DNA of 64,000 nucleotides from assembly GCA_016806645.1 (NCBI GenBank), contig JACSYO010000016.1, positions 268,501 through 332,500 of the forward strand, read 5' to 3'. The notes beneath the pieces are model-generated. The model saw only the letters and a program-made list of their open reading frames with translations. It was not told the origin of the DNA and searched no databases. The translations under genes were made by a program, and so were the position numbers. This document shows, piece after piece, positions 33,480 to 44,891 of this stretch. This DNA is from Ophiodon elongatus (Eukaryota; Chordata; Actinopteri; Perciformes; Hexagrammidae). Every line of letters begins with the position of its first letter. The first letter of the stretch is position 1.

Positions 33480-33692
33480 TTAAAAAAGCCACTCGCTCAG
33501 GTCCTGAAACAATCTCTTTTGTTCCATCAGCTGGAACAACAGAGATCTCTTTGCTGGGTGTCTGGCCCCGTTTACGTTCAATGTACTCATGTTAAGAAGA
33601 GTCATAGTTAAAAGAATAGGTACCAACCAAACCAGCATAACTGAGCTGTTTCTAATCTGTGAGATCTTACTGTTCAGCATCATCATCATCAT
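33480..33692 (-). pseudogene. Start of ORF2 / endonuclease N-terminus (copy A)
   Basis: A Met run from the (ATG)n triplets is followed by LNSKISQIRNSSVMLVWLVP, ILLTMTLLNMSTLNVNGARH and PAKRSLLFQLMEQKR. STLNVNGAR is the usual first motif of an L1/Tx1 APE endonuclease. Copy C keeps a parallel start. Most of the endonuclease is then missing; a trace at about 33350-33470 reads FNCTENHLLDRNH-like in another frame. Confidence 0.65.
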
Positions 33693-33699
33693 TCAGCTC

Positions 33700-34560
33700 T
33701 TTGCTGATCTTCAGCACTATCTTCCTGAGCCTGTAGACCTCCTGCTTCTTGAGCCTGTAGACCTCCTGCTTAGTGAAGCCTCCTCTGCCCTTACTGCTCA
33801 TGTGGAGCCGAGCAGAGCTAGAGAGCTTCTACTTGTTGGAGAAGAAGTCCTCCACCTTCACTAGCCTCTGGTTTTTTGTTCCCTGGAGTCAGAGGATTCA
33901 CTGTCAGCAGCAGAGTCCTCCTCCATACAGGACTCAGACTCTGCTGCTCCTCTTCCTGCCTTCCTCGTGCCCGCTGTACCCTTCTTGGCCTGCGAGCTGC
34001 CATTGTCCTCCCTACTCTTCCTCTTCAGACGGGGGACCCTAAGCCCCTCCTCATCCTCCTCCATTTCGACATCACTGTCTGTCAACATGACATCATGACA
34101 CACATCTGCACTCTCACAGGGTCCTCCTCGGGTTCCCTGTCTTCTGTTCCCTACCAGCCTCTACCTGTCCCCCCTCACCCACCTGACCGGCCTCCTGTCC
34201 CCCCTCACCCACCTGACCTACCTGCTGGACTCCACCTGTCCCCTCCTGTCCTCCCTGACCGTCCTGCTGGTCCCCCCTGACCTCCTCAGGACCCTTCTGG
34301 CTCTGTGCCCCAGCCTTCCCCCCCTCAGCAGCCTTAGGAGGAGCCTTCTGCTCAGCAGAGCCTTTCCCTGGACACGCTCTTGCGAGATGTCCCTCTAGTG
34401 AGATGTCCCTCCTTCCCACAACTAAAATACTTCATGTTGTCAGAAGTCACAAAGACAACATAGTCAAAATCCTCCACCCAGAACCTGTTCCACCCTAGCC
34501 TATTTTTGAGGTCTCCGCACGAAAAAAGCATGCCCATACTAAAGTGAGTACAATTCTGCA
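33700..34560 (-). pseudogene. Tx1-type ORF1, zinc-knuckle and acidic C-terminal part (copy A)
   Basis: VEDFDYVVFVTSDNMKYFSC then GKEGHL is the CCHC knuckle region; its first Cys is Tyr. A tandem duplication of GAGATGTCCCTC (34384-34409) tears the knuckle, so that EGHLARACPGKG appears again in another frame. Then follow a Gly/Gln/Glu-rich tract with GGQEGTGGVQQVGQVGEGGQ and a Lys/Arg plus acidic tail (LKRKSREDNGSSQAKKGTAG, MEEDSAADSESSDS). The last part is shared with copies B and C. Confidence 0.7.
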
Positions 34561-34570
34561 ACCACAAGGT

Positions 34571-35215
34571 CTATTTGAATAATGTTGGTGTTATTATAAT
34601 GGTAATAACTGTGAGATTGTTTAAATGATGTGTAAATATCAATATACAGTACATGTCACTGGTTAAAAGTGAATGAAGATGGAACACAAACAAATTAAAA
34701 GATTTCAGGTTCGCCTATAAAAAAAAACAGGATGATCATCACTTCAGAATAATGCAGTTGCAGGTTTAAAACTATTTCATATCATAGCACAATATGTGAA
34801 CACTCTCTGCACAGTGTGACTTTGAATAAAGTGAAGCAGAAAACAACAAAAGAGTTTTTAGTACAGACAGGTCAGAAAAATCCTCTGAAAATTTGGATTT
34901 ATTGAATAAATCCAAATTTTACTTATTTTTTCACTAATTATGTTTAATACATCCATATACAGCATTAACATACACAATGCCAAACTAAAAGAATGTTTTT
35001 TCCTAACTCACGGTAGGTCGACATATGCCGAGCAAGTCCAGTGGCTGGTGAGATATGAATATGAATATTTGGTTATGCATTTCGTTGGTCTTGATTAGTT
35101 GTGTTTGGAGCATGTACAAATGGCTTACACGAGCTTGTAACCTGGGTTTTGCTTGTTAATCTGATATAAAGCATCATTATTTTCTGTTTATTATTTCTTT
35201 TTTCTCCCAGGTGTT
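34571..35215. other. Unassigned AT-rich insert in Tx1-type ORF1
   Basis: Separates the two ORF1 parts of copy A. It contains a perfect 15 bp hairpin (34888-34920). No TIR or TSD was identified, so it could be an insertion or a rearrangement. Confidence 0.4.
34888..34920. repeat. Perfect 15 bp inverted repeat (hairpin)
   Basis: AAAATTTGGATTTAT, loop TGA, ATAAATCCAAATTTT: full pairing. Confidence 0.9.
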
Positions 35216-35227
35216 CCCCTAAATTTC

Positions 35228-35620
35228 TTAACCAGTGTACCCCTCAGCCCCCTTTGAAGGGGGCTCAGGTAGATTAAAGGCCAGGTTCAGCTCCTCGGTC
35301 CTGTTACTGAGGACCATGAAGAGCTGTCTCCTATGAGACACCACGTGTCTCAGCAGAGGAGACCTGCACCCAGAAGAGACCTTCCTCACCGGGGACACCA
35401 CCTTCCTGTACTGGTCCAGCTCCCTGGTCAGGGCCTCATCCCTGATGAGGGGGGACGTTGGACACGGTGATCCTTGTCGCCGGCGTCAAGAGAGGCAGAA
35501 CGGGAACGACCGCCTCGTGCACCACGATGCCGCTCAACAACACGGAGCCTTCTCCGCGCTGTCCACAAAGATCAACAAACTCTACGTGCACCCTGTACAC
35601 ACTATTACAATATCACCTAC
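35228..35620 (-). pseudogene. Tx1-type ORF1, N-terminal part (copy A)
   Basis: The minus strand reads RVHVEFVDLCGQRGEGSVLL, SGIVVHEAVVPVLPLLTPAT and RITVSNVPP. After a one-base shift it continues IRDEALTRELDQYRKVVSPV, RKVSSGCRSPLLRHVVSHRR and QLFMVLSNRTEELNLAF. This RNA-binding region (a VSNVPP-type motif) precedes the zinc knuckle in ORF1 proteins of fish Tx1-like LINEs. The reading is lost after NLPEPPSKGAEG. Confidence 0.65.
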
Positions 35621-35715
35621 TATAAACTACTAACCAATCGAACCGCAACATTAACCGATAAATCTCAAGAAAAAGATCACCGTCAACGCTCTCAGCTCAC
35701 AACCACCACCTCACT

Positions 35716-35716
35716 C

Positions 35717-35789
<73 letters not shown>
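35716..35789. repeat. (GA)n microsatellite
   Basis: Nearly pure GA repeats, just upstream (in LINE sense) of Tx1-type copy A ORF1. Confidence 0.95.
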
Positions 35790-35951
35790 CATTTTCACAT
35801 TTTCAAAACATCAAAAAAACATTGATTGTGTATTTTCAAAAAGTCTGAAAAATAAAAAAGGGCCGATAATAAATAAGAAACCATGACTTAACTCAAGATG
35901 AGTCCATAAATAATTTCCTTCATCACAATGGAAGACAAAACATTTGTACAT

Positions 35952-36703
35952 CAGTGGTCCCCAACTACCGGGCAGCGGACCCGTACCGGGCCGTGGGTCC
36001 CTTGGTACCGGGCCGCACAGAAAGAATGAATGAAAAAAATATTTGATTTATTATCGTCTGATATTATGGTCTGAAAGATGTTTTGTTTTGAAAAATACCG
36101 GATAAATCCGCCTGTGTGCCCGTCTCAGTCACGTGATACGTTACCCAAAAAATTAAGCCCACAAGTGAGTAAAAACGAGTAAAAACAAAGGTCTTTGGAG
36201 AGCTTCTTTGTAAAGGGGAAAAGAACCAATGAGGAGACAGAAGAAGAAGATGAAGAAGGGGAAAAGAACCAATGAGGAGACAGAAGAAGACGAAGAAGAA
36301 GAAGAAGAAGAAGAAGAAGAAGAAGAAGAAGAAGAAGAAGAAGAAGAAGAAGAAGAAGAAAAGAACCAATGAGGAGACAGAAGAAGAAGACGAAGAAGGG
36401 GAAAAGAACCAATGAGGAGACAGAAGAAGAAGAAGAAGAGCCCACGACTTCCAAGAAAAAGAAAGCTGCATTTAAAAGACAACATCAGGAGTCCTACTTA
36501 AAATACGGGTTCATCCTACAGGAGATTCTCACGCGCCTGCTCTGCATAATATGTGGCCATAATTCGGTGTATTTATGAGTTGTATTTTTTATTTACTTTA
36601 ATTTATTAAGTCATATTTCTCACCCACACCTTGAAGGCCAGTCCGTGAAAATATCGTCTTACACGAAACCGGTCCGTGGCGCAAAAAAGGTTGGTGACCT
36701 CTG
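35952..36703 (+). mobile_element. hAT-type transposon remnant with internal deletion and repeat expansion
   Basis: It begins CAGTGGTCCCCAACTACCGG and ends with the complement of CAGAGGTCACCAACCTTTTT, followed by matching GGTCCGTGG-type subterminal sequence. Flanks TTGTACAT (35944-35951) and CTCTACAT (36704-36711) agree at 6 of 8 bases. Plus-strand codons near 36455-36578 read KKKAAFKRQHQESYLKYGFI and LLCIICGHN, the start of a BED-type zinc finger of the transposase family; the rest of the transposase is deleted. Interior bases 36215-36440 are GAA and ~40 bp repeats. Confidence 0.75.
36215..36440. repeat. (GAA)n and ~40 bp GGGGAAAAGAACCAATGAGG repeat
   Basis: Four copies of a unit beginning GGAAAAGAACCAATGAGGAG alternate with GAAGAAGAA runs; the long frames over it are artefacts. 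Confidence 0.95.
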
Positions 36704-39574
36704 CTCTACATGGTTGTAGTCGGTGTTTGGCCTGGCCTTCATCAGCCCAACATCCACAGAGGAGCAAAAGCATCCGCAGACACAATCCCATGTTAAACTC
36801 TCCACTGTATACCGTGCTCTCCTCACAGGCTTCACCTCCATGTGAAGACCAGAAGAGCATGTCGTGTCAAGACTTTAACGAACAGTTTACACAGTGTTTT
36901 ACCATTTATGACATCCAGCTGGTTTGCTGAGACCTCACTGGACTCTAACAGTTGTCCAGTGCATTCTGTAAAATCAGGAACAAGTGTGAGTACAGAGAAA
37001 GGATGGAGTCCATTATAGAATATGTTGAGCAAAGACAGTTCAGTCTGTTAGCTGATGTTTCCAGATGCTGAGCAGGTGACTGATGAACATGATAGGTCTG
37101 CCCTCTGACAGTCATGATTAGATTAGACCCACCTCCTTGAAGTTTGGAAACCAATAAAAAATGATGGATGACAACCTGTGACCGGGGCATACGGGTCAAG
37201 CTCCAAAAACAACTGGATCCTACATAATGCAATTTATATCATTTTATTTTAAACTCAGATTATACTTCCATGCCCGCATGACGGAGAGCATCCACATGAT
37301 GTTTTTGAATGAACATTTGAACATCGTCTGTGTCTGGTCTACGCCTACTAATCATGTTACTCTATCAGGGTTATTTTCCCACAGTAGCAGAGGCTTCAAC
37401 AGCTGAAGTGTTCACAATGCTGTCAAAACCTCATCCCCCGTTTCCGTGTCCTCTCTGCCTCCACCATGATGAAGAATTATTTCAACTCACTGTTCTCAAT
37501 CACATATTTCTTCACCAGTACAACAGCAGCTGAGGGGACATGGTGACCAGGAGGCCTCCGGGACACCACGTTATCATTGAACCGTGCAAAGTGATGACAA
37601 TGACATATAGTCATGATGAACTAAAGGAAATTAGGTAACTTGACAGAGTGAAAGACATCTGTCTGTCAGCCAGTGAAGTTAAACCACATAAAGAGCTGCA
37701 TCTTTCATCAGCAGACTGAAAATGAGAACGCTTACCTGGAAGACAGCGTGCAGGAAATACATAATGCTTAGCATTTTTGAAGAATTCAGTCAGAGAGAGA
37801 GAGACACACAGTCGTCTCCCTCTCCTCTCCCCTCCCCAATAGTACGTTTCTGCCCAGCTCTGAACCAGGTATCTGGGTCTGTAGAAGATCCAGCTTCACA
37901 ACCTGTTGCTATTTTAAACAGACTTAACCCAGATCCCAGAGAGAGAGAAGGAGAGAGGCAGAGGGGGAGGGGCCGAGGAGAAAGTCCTGCCACTGGTGTT
38001 ACATAACACCGAGGGCTTAACCAGAAGAGCCCCACTCAGGTGGACTCACTGGACTTCACCTGCAGGAGGCAGGCCACATTCTGAACTAAAGACCCCAGAG
38101 AACAGATAGGAATGCATGTACAGTAGAGAAGATACCTCAAAGTAGAATGGGTACATAGTACGAGGCCCCATTGAATCAGATCATTCAGTATTAGAGGTGT
38201 CCCATGTCGATCATAAGGGTCTCCATCACGGCTGATCTGGGCATATTTTAAGGACTTGGTACCAGAATGAAATGAAACTTTTCTTTCCTGTACTCTCCTG
38301 TACTTTGTCACTCAGTGACTCAGACAGTGACAGCATGCCGAGGAGCACTGACCAAGCTGCATTATTTGACGTGTTGGAAGTGAGAACGTGTTGGTTGTTG
38401 GTGGTGAAAAAGAGTTTCCCTGTGAAAATAAGTTATGAGCATTCAAGTAAGTTGACCCATGATCGCTAAATGAGTAAGCAATTGAGCCGTGAACTCGGAA
38501 TTTGCTGCAACCAGTCTCCCTTGGGGGAGTGACAGAATCCCCTGTTACCCGGGGCGGACTGTCCTCAGTGCATGGCCTGCCATGATGTACTAGTACAGGT
38601 TACTGTATGAAGGACAGTGCTAGTACAGGTCAGGTACTGAATGTCGGCTATGCTGAGAGGTTATTATGGAAATTTTGCCCAATGACGCAAATGATATGGC
38701 CTACTCCAGCTTTAAGGAGGGAAAACAAGGACTTCATTGTTCTGCAACCAAGAGCTTAGAGTGAAAACAAAAGACCAGTGGGGCCCATGCTGCTCCATCA
38801 CACCAATATGCAACTAAACCATGTGCTTCATTACAGACAAATCCTGTGAGAGGTTCCTCTCGTTACTAAAGGCTCCATTTACTGCATCATTTGTATTTCT
38901 TAGGAATGAGGAAGGACCCTTTAATTAATGTGTCTCATCTCTGCTGACATTTACTTTGACATGACTTGACATTTAGAAAGTAATGTTTTCACTAAAGTAG
39001 CCTGATTTAAATGCTCCTCCTGCCATCATGGCCTCTGCAGCAGTGTTGAACATAGGAGGACATGGGAAACCTCTCCACTGAGAACCAGGAGTCTCATTAG
39101 TTTCAAATGCAACTGGATTGAGCTTCAGCTGCATAAACCAGTAGGCCAACACATAACAGCATCACAACATACAACACATAAACAGTCATCCGTTTGCAGA
39201 GACAGTGTGAGAAAAGGCCAGGCAGAGCTAGAATCAGCTGATGTCTGCTGTTTGAACATAGGACACCTGGACAGTAAAGGGAATTAAATCTGCTGCAGTA
39301 CTATACAGGGCAGAAAGTGGACAAATCAAACAAGACAAATCCCGCCCCCCTCTGTGTCAACTATAGAACTACAACTTATTTTTCTTCATCTGTCCAGAGA
39401 AACCATTTCCTCTCACAGTGCATCACCGTTACACATTCAACACATTCACACTGAGGTGCCCAATACATCCAGTGGTACTGGTCTGAACACTATGTTTTTG
39501 AGAAGGCACACTGACGTTCCTCATCCAGATATTCTCAGTTGCTGTGGTGTTCCGGTGCACTCCTTTAACCTTTA
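36704..39574. other. No recognised gene or repeat
   Basis: Short chance frames; GA-rich patches at 37793-37804 and 37938-37975. Confidence 0.4.
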
Positions 39575-40960
39575 ACCTAACTATTCCAGCTCTCTGAAAG
39601 AAGCCATAATCATTCCTGTGCCTAAAATACCATGCCCATCGGCCGACAATGACTTTAAATAGGTAGCTTCGACATCTGTAGTGAGGAAGTGTTTTTCGAG
39701 AGAATTATAGTAAACATGCTTAAACGTCCAGGGTGTAGGATCCAGTGTCATCTAGCAGTGAGGTTGCAGATTGCAACCAGTTGAAACAAAGCAAAAACGT
39801 GAAGATGTGAAAAGCCCTCTTCAGAGCCAATTGTTGTGAGAGTAGTGTCGATCATTTGGACAAAGCCAGTTTGTGTGTAGTGGGAAGTGAGTGGTGGAGC
39901 AAGAGAGAGAGAGCTAATGTGTTGACAGCGGGGCAGAAGAGTCAGTTAGTTTAGTGGTGAGGATTTTAAGTGAATGTAGAATGGAAGTTGTGTCTGTGCA
40001 GAATGAATTACTGCAGCTCCAACAGAGGCAGACCAAAAGAGGCTTCCCGTGTTTGGTTTTCCGGCGCTGGAGAAAAAAACTAAGGTGTACTCCTGTGCTT
40101 TCTGACCACGGTCAGGAAGCCAAAGCAGGTTGGTTTGTCTGTTTTGGGCCACTGTAGAACATGGCTGCTGGCTCCATGAAGAGGAGCCCCTCTTTATGTA
40201 GATTTAAAAAGCTCATTCTAAGATTACGAAAACACAACGACCAACCAAATCTGCTCCAGAAGTTAAATGATATGCATGTTATCCTTTTTTTATCAAACGC
40301 TTTTATTCTTTCTGAACAAACAAGTCCCAACAGTTAAAGACAACAAGGCTGCGTGAGCTCACCCATCCTGTTCACACTGTCCACAAATGAATGCAGAAGC
40401 AGAATAATGACATCATCACATTTTCAGATGATGAAGTTTTGGTAAGTCTGCTGGGAGCAGACGACTGACCCTTGGCGTATCACAACGAGATTGCCACCTT
40501 AAAAGACTGGTGTGACAGCCACCACCACCTCCATTTTTAAAGTTAATAAAACTAAATAAAAACCCATTACACTGTTATCATTGGTGACAGTGACATTGAG
40601 CAGGTGTGCTCCTATAAATGAAATGATCTGTGTGCAAGGCTGGCTCAGAGACTTCTTTAATGCTGTGCTGCAAAGCATCATTAGATAGGGTATGGAATAT
40701 GGTACGGCACTTCCACTGTTCACTTAAATTCCAGAATCACATGGTGAAAGCAGCAATGAATGAGATAAATCCATCCCTTCACTCTATTAATGAGAACTGT
40801 TGTCAGACATGCACACATGAAGGACCCGTCACACATTCTGTACTGTGAATACCAATTATTACCTTCAGGAGACGTGACAGCGCTAGTACATGTAAAAGCA
40901 ACTGCTTCAAGCTTTCTTACTTCCCAACGTCTACAACACTAATCAATAATATAACAGGTA
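39575..40960 (+). pseudogene. Heavily decayed CR1-type LINE reverse transcriptase
   Basis: The plus strand reads SLKEAIIIPVPKIPCPSADN (39590-39650) and SVVRKCFSRELL, then is interrupted. After about 40335 it has QQGCVSSPILFTLSTNECRS, FSDDEVLVSLLGADD (catalytic FADD altered to FSDD), YHNEIATLKDWCDSHH, VIIGDSDIEQVCSYK and, near 40840, LYCEYQLLPSG-like traces. Stops and frameshifts are frequent. It looks older than the other LINE copies. Confidence 0.6.
39728..40270. mobile_element. Interspersed repeat inserted in the decayed LINE
   Basis: It begins GTCCAGGGTGTAGGATCCAG, TGTCATCTAGCAGTGAGGTT and GCAGATTGCAACCAG, and later has GGGCCACTGTAGAACATGGC, AGGAGCCCCTCTTTATGTAG and AAGATTACGAAAACACAACG. 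This set is a frequent dispersed teleost repeat, probably a MITE. Its right end is not clear. Confidence 0.5.
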
Positions 40961-41124
40961 ATCCTTTTTTTCTGTAGTTCACAGGAAAGAGGTGTTGTTG
41001 TATATTTGTTTCAAGTATGATTCTCTGGTGTTTTATAATGCCTATATATTTATATGTATTTTGTATCTCTGAGGGCATATTTGACATGTTTTTCTACCTC
41101 GTCGTGTGAATGATGCCATGTTGT

Positions 41125-41182
41125 GTTAAAGAGCTTGAGTGATCTGAAGACTAGAAAAGTATTATACAAGTAGAGACCATTT
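41125..41182 (+). mobile_element. SINE tail fragment
   Basis: TGAAGACTAGAAAAGTATTA followed by TACAAGTAGAGACCATTTAC matches the tail of the tRNA-derived SINE. Confidence 0.5.
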
Positions 41183-41814
41183 ACAGAAGCGGATAAGCTT
41201 AGTGTGTTTAGTAAAAGACAACTAACCTTTTGTAAAGTTCTTACTGTTACTAACTATTACCTTTATTTTCTTATACAGACACCAAATTCCAGTATCTCTA
41301 CCAGCTCTATTGATGTAGATCACAGGAGGGTTTCAACAATGAGCTGGAGGAAATCCATCCTACACTATTGGTGAATGGAGCAAGTTTAGGTGTAATCACA
41401 TGGACTGAGTGTAGGATTTCGGTCACATGAAGCTGTTGCTCCAGTATTGCTACCATAATGGCATCAGCTCCTTCAAAGGGCTCGCCTCACTGAGGAAGCA
41501 GTGAAGGTCATTAGCAGCTATCACAGGACCTCAGTTGGCCAGATACGACTAACCTCAACTTGGATCAGATCATCAACTAGTTGTCAACTAGCAGTTGTGC
41601 CTTGACAACACTTACTTTTCTTACAGAGGGAATTTTTGCAAACACCACTAAACCATCTCCCCTTGTAATTAATTTGTAAATGGAACATTTTTAACTCACT
41701 TGACATCTGGTAGTGGCTCATGGACAACACTTTAACGAAACTGCCCTGTTCCCATGTCAACAGCTTCATCCAATATATACACATACACAACGTACTCTAC
41801 TAAGTTGTTGGGGC
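41183..41814. other. Unassigned; possible LINE traces
   Basis: At 41450-41580 the string TGGCATCAGCTCCTTCAAAG and surroundings hint at decayed retroelement coding sequence but no motif is firm. Confidence 0.25.
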
Positions 41815-42075
41815 GGCTGTGGCTCCAAGGCAGAGTGGGTCGTCTTCCAATCGGAGGATCAAAGGTCCGCATGTGGAAGTGTCCTTTGGTAAGACACTGA
41901 ACCCCAAATTGCTCCCGAAGGCTGTGTCATCGTTGTATGATTGTGAATGAATTTGAGTTAGTTTAGGGTTCTGATAGAACCTTGCATGGCAGCCTCTGCA
42001 ATTAGTGAATGAAAGTAAGTGAATGGCTGAATGACATGTCGTGTGCAGTCTAGGTCAGAAGACTAGAAAGGCGTT
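41815..42075 (+). mobile_element. tRNA-derived SINE
   Basis: Head GGCGGCTGTGGCTCCAAGGC, A-box-like, then CCAATCGGAGGATCAAAGGT in place of a B box, TAAGACACTGAACCCCAAAT, and tail GAAGACTAGAAAGGCGTTAT. It is the plus-strand counterpart of the copy near 24.2 kb. Confidence 0.65.
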
Positions 42076-42091
42076 ATTACTATTTACATAT

Positions 42092-42420
42092 CAATGACAT
42101 CAACCCATACATCAAGTTCAACATAGATGATAAGCTGCTGTTCCAAGATACCTGTGTTCATGTGTTCACAGTATGACGGACATCCACTCACACAGGCCAC
42201 TAACCAATGATCACTGGGGAAGAGCCTCCTACCCAGAGCACTGCATCTATCGGTGACTTGGTACAAGGAGTGGATGATAAGAGTCCTTCCCGGACTTAAG
42301 ACCAGGACAGACAACTTAACAGGGACCACCAGAAGCTTCCCAGTGGGACTCCCTTATGTGGTTGAACTGTCAACACATCTAACATGAGTCTTAAAGTCAC
42401 AATTAGTCAGCACTTACCAC
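42092..42420 (+). pseudogene. Possible Penelope-like element remnant
   Basis: The plus strand reads INDINPYIKFNIDDKLLFQD + TCVHVF, then YDGHPLTQATNQ and, after stops, RTDNLTGTTRSFPVGLPYVV and ELSTHL. This order resembles the end of the RT and the linker of Penelope-like elements (IKFxxE...LPFLDTxV...HHPL...LPYVxGxS). A VYRKPTHTDQYL-type segment is absent. Recognition is by eye and weak. Confidence 0.35.
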
Positions 42421-43778
42421 AAACTACTGAACCATAAGATGTGTGCTACACATCATACAGAAGGAAAAATAGAGAAGAATGTGCGTCAGTAGGGTCACGG
42501 CAGGAACCAGAAGGCAGTATTCTATTTTTTCGTTTTTCGCTGAATGCTCCACTGAATCCTAGCATAAGGTGCTGTAGACTTCCTCATCTGAGAATATGTT
42601 ATGATGAAGGCCCTGTTACAGACAAACAGTGTGATCCCTGAGTGAAATCAAGCTGATTTCAAGTTGAACAGCTGCAGCCATGGCCCAGGCTATTCTCTGA
42701 CAGCCCCGCCTCTCCCTTCCCACAAGGCTTGAAATAAAAGGCTGTGTGCTGGCCAGGCTGGCGGGTGCCTGTCAGGATTTCAGAGGGAGAGAAATACTGA
42801 TGTGGATCAAGAGCCACGAATGTCCGATTTAGACATACTTGACTAATGTTACTAAGCAGCTGAGTATAAAATAATATGTTTATAAGACAAAATGTTCAAA
42901 TCAAAAGATATTAAACTGCTAATATGCAAGACGTTGTCGTGTTTTCTTACAGCCGTATATATTGTAAGTAAAACCATGACATTATATGACGCCAGTGGCT
43001 TCTGACCAAGAGGCAAAATATGGCGAGTTGGAATGAGATCACGTTGCAAACAGGGATGTCTGGCTGTTTTTATCATAGGAAGCTAAGTGCTTCTCTTTAT
43101 TTCGTTATGAGCAACAAACAGGGTGACAAATAACACAACACAGGCTTAAAGCTGTGCCTGCTCATGTTAAGACCGCTAATCTGTGTCAGCCACAGCGCCT
43201 TAGCCTCCACTTGAACTTGTCAAACAGAAAACACACCAACAACACACACAGGAATGCCTTGAAGCCCATTTAGGTGAAAAAGGCTTGCTCCTCAACTTGA
43301 TAAGCAACTAAAATGTAGAGGCTTCATGTATCCTTAAATCAGTATATGGCAGATACAATTTGGACCAGGCTGAACAGAGGTTCAAGACATGTTGTCTTGT
43401 CAAAAAATGGGGACATTTATTTAACTTTCATCAGACAGATTGTCATCCATAGCAATTGTTGCCACGCAAAAATTATTCACTTCATCCATTTGCCCTGTCG
43501 ACAAATACCTGTCTTGACAATGCTGACCTGTGATGAAATAGAGACCAGGAGAGTTCAACATAGAGGTAGTTGAGGAGGCCTCATATTAACTTGGATGTTT
43601 TCAAAGAACTGAATAACATGTCACAGAATGGCACCACAGTCATTCCAATGAATGTTGTGCATACACTGAAAAAGGTTCTTTTTTAAAGACTGTGCATGGG
43701 GAAAAAGTATTTTTTTATTATTTTCATTTGAAACATGGACATGTCAAAAAAATGTGTACTACACTGTACTAACACTGT
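42421..43778. other. No recognised feature
   Basis: Short chance frames only. Confidence 0.4.
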
Positions 43779-43915
43779 CATGTTTCGTCCTGTTCCTTTG
43801 GTTATCTTTTATTTGAAAATTTTATTATTTCCTGTTTTCTTTGTGTTACACACCTCTCCTCTTGTTTACTTCCTGCCCCTGTGTTATTTCTTGTGTGATT
43901 ATCTGCCCAACATTA
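43779..43915 (+). mobile_element. Possible truncated LTR fragment
   Basis: TGTCATGTTTCGTCCTGTTC, TTACTTCCTGCCCCTGTG and TTGTGTGATTATCTGCCC resemble, with drift, the first part of the LTR at 44.9 kb. No second end was found. Confidence 0.3.
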
Positions 43916-44049
43916 TCAATGGGAAAAGGGGACGTGGTGTTTTTTCTAGAATGCTTCTCATTGGTGGACAAGATGGTGGCATCTGCATATACATGACAAT
44001 GGGTGTGCCGCTGTAACATACTAAGAGAGAGAGGATAGTGTATGCAGCA

Positions 44050-44067
44050 CACTGAAAGCTTTCAGTG
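44050..44067. repeat. 18 bp perfect palindrome
   Basis: CACTGAAAGCTTTCAGTG equals its own complement. Confidence 0.9.
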
Positions 44068-44094
44068 CTACAGGCCGCTGTCTAGTGAGGAGCA

Positions 44095-44822
44095 AGACCT
44101 TAATGGACTGTCACACAGTCACTATATTTAAGAGTAGACTTAAGACTTTCCTCTTTGATAGCACTTATAGTTAGGACTGGCTCAGGTTTATAGTTAGGGC
44201 TGGCTCAGGTTTGCCCTGGTCCAGCCCCTAGATATGCTGCTATAGACCTAAACTGCTGGGGGACAACTTAGGATACACTGAGCTCCTCTCTCCTTTTCTC
44301 TCTCTCCTTCTGTATGAATTCATGTTCTATCAATGCACATTACTAACTCTACTTCTTCCCCTGGAGTCTTTGTGCTTTCTTGCCTCACAGGTTTCCACGG
44401 ATCGTGGTTGCATCTGGACCCTGGTCCTGCCTCCTGGTTCCTACCATGACCCTACTGACGCACATTCTTCTCTATTTTTCCTTCTGTATGAATTCATGCA
44501 CCATTAATGCACATTAATAACTCTGCTCCATCCCTGAAGTCTTTGTGCCTTCTCGCCTCGCAGGTTTCTGTGGATCGTGGTTAAATCTGGACCCTGATCT
44601 ATTATAATCTGTCCATCCTGGGAGAGGGATCCTCTGTTGCTCTCCTGAAGGTTTCTTCCATTTTTCTCCCTGTTGAAAGGTTTTTGGGAGGGGAGTTTTT
44701 CCTGATCCGATGAGAGGTTCCGGGACAGAGGATGTCGTATGTGTACAGATTGTAAAGCCCTCTGAGGCAAATTTGTAATTTGTGATTTTGGGCTGTACAA
44801 AATAAATTGAACTGAATTGTAG
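44095..44822 (+). mobile_element. 3' end of an L2-type (Maui-like) LINE
   Basis: The last codons IFKSRLKTFLFDSTYS end at TAG 44172-44174, the usual terminus of fish L2-type ORF2. The 3' UTR follows with two ~23 bp repeats (ATAGTTAGGACTGGCTCAGG), a duplicated ~175 bp block starting near TGAATTCATGTTCTATCAAT, the conserved TCCATCCTGGGAGAGGGATC ... CGATGAGAGGTTCCGGGACA segment, and an AAATAAATTGAACTGAATTG tail. Strong 5' truncation. Confidence 0.7.
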
Positions 44823-44891
44823 AGCATGGGAAAAACACTCAAATGTTCTTCTTTGCTCCTTGTCATAAACAGAGAAGCGAAGACCATGAAC

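Larger units (their letters stand above)
29608..35640 (-). mobile_element. Tx1/L1-group LINE, copy A (long, internally deleted)
   Basis: Minus-strand element: ORF1 fragments (35620-35228 and about 34560-33700), the start of ORF2 (33680-33480), a mostly deleted endonuclease, RT (33290-31627), a C-terminal domain (31590-30391) and the last codons at 29762-29608. It is interrupted by a solo LTR at 29763-30390 and unassigned DNA at 34571-35215. Two further copies of the same family lie at 47.6-49.5 and 50.7-53.7 kb in the opposite orientation. Confidence 0.8.

Noticed and set aside
36064..36485. Minus-strand frames of 109-135 codons with Leu/Phe/Ser runs
   Set aside because: Complement of the GAA repeat inside the hAT remnant.
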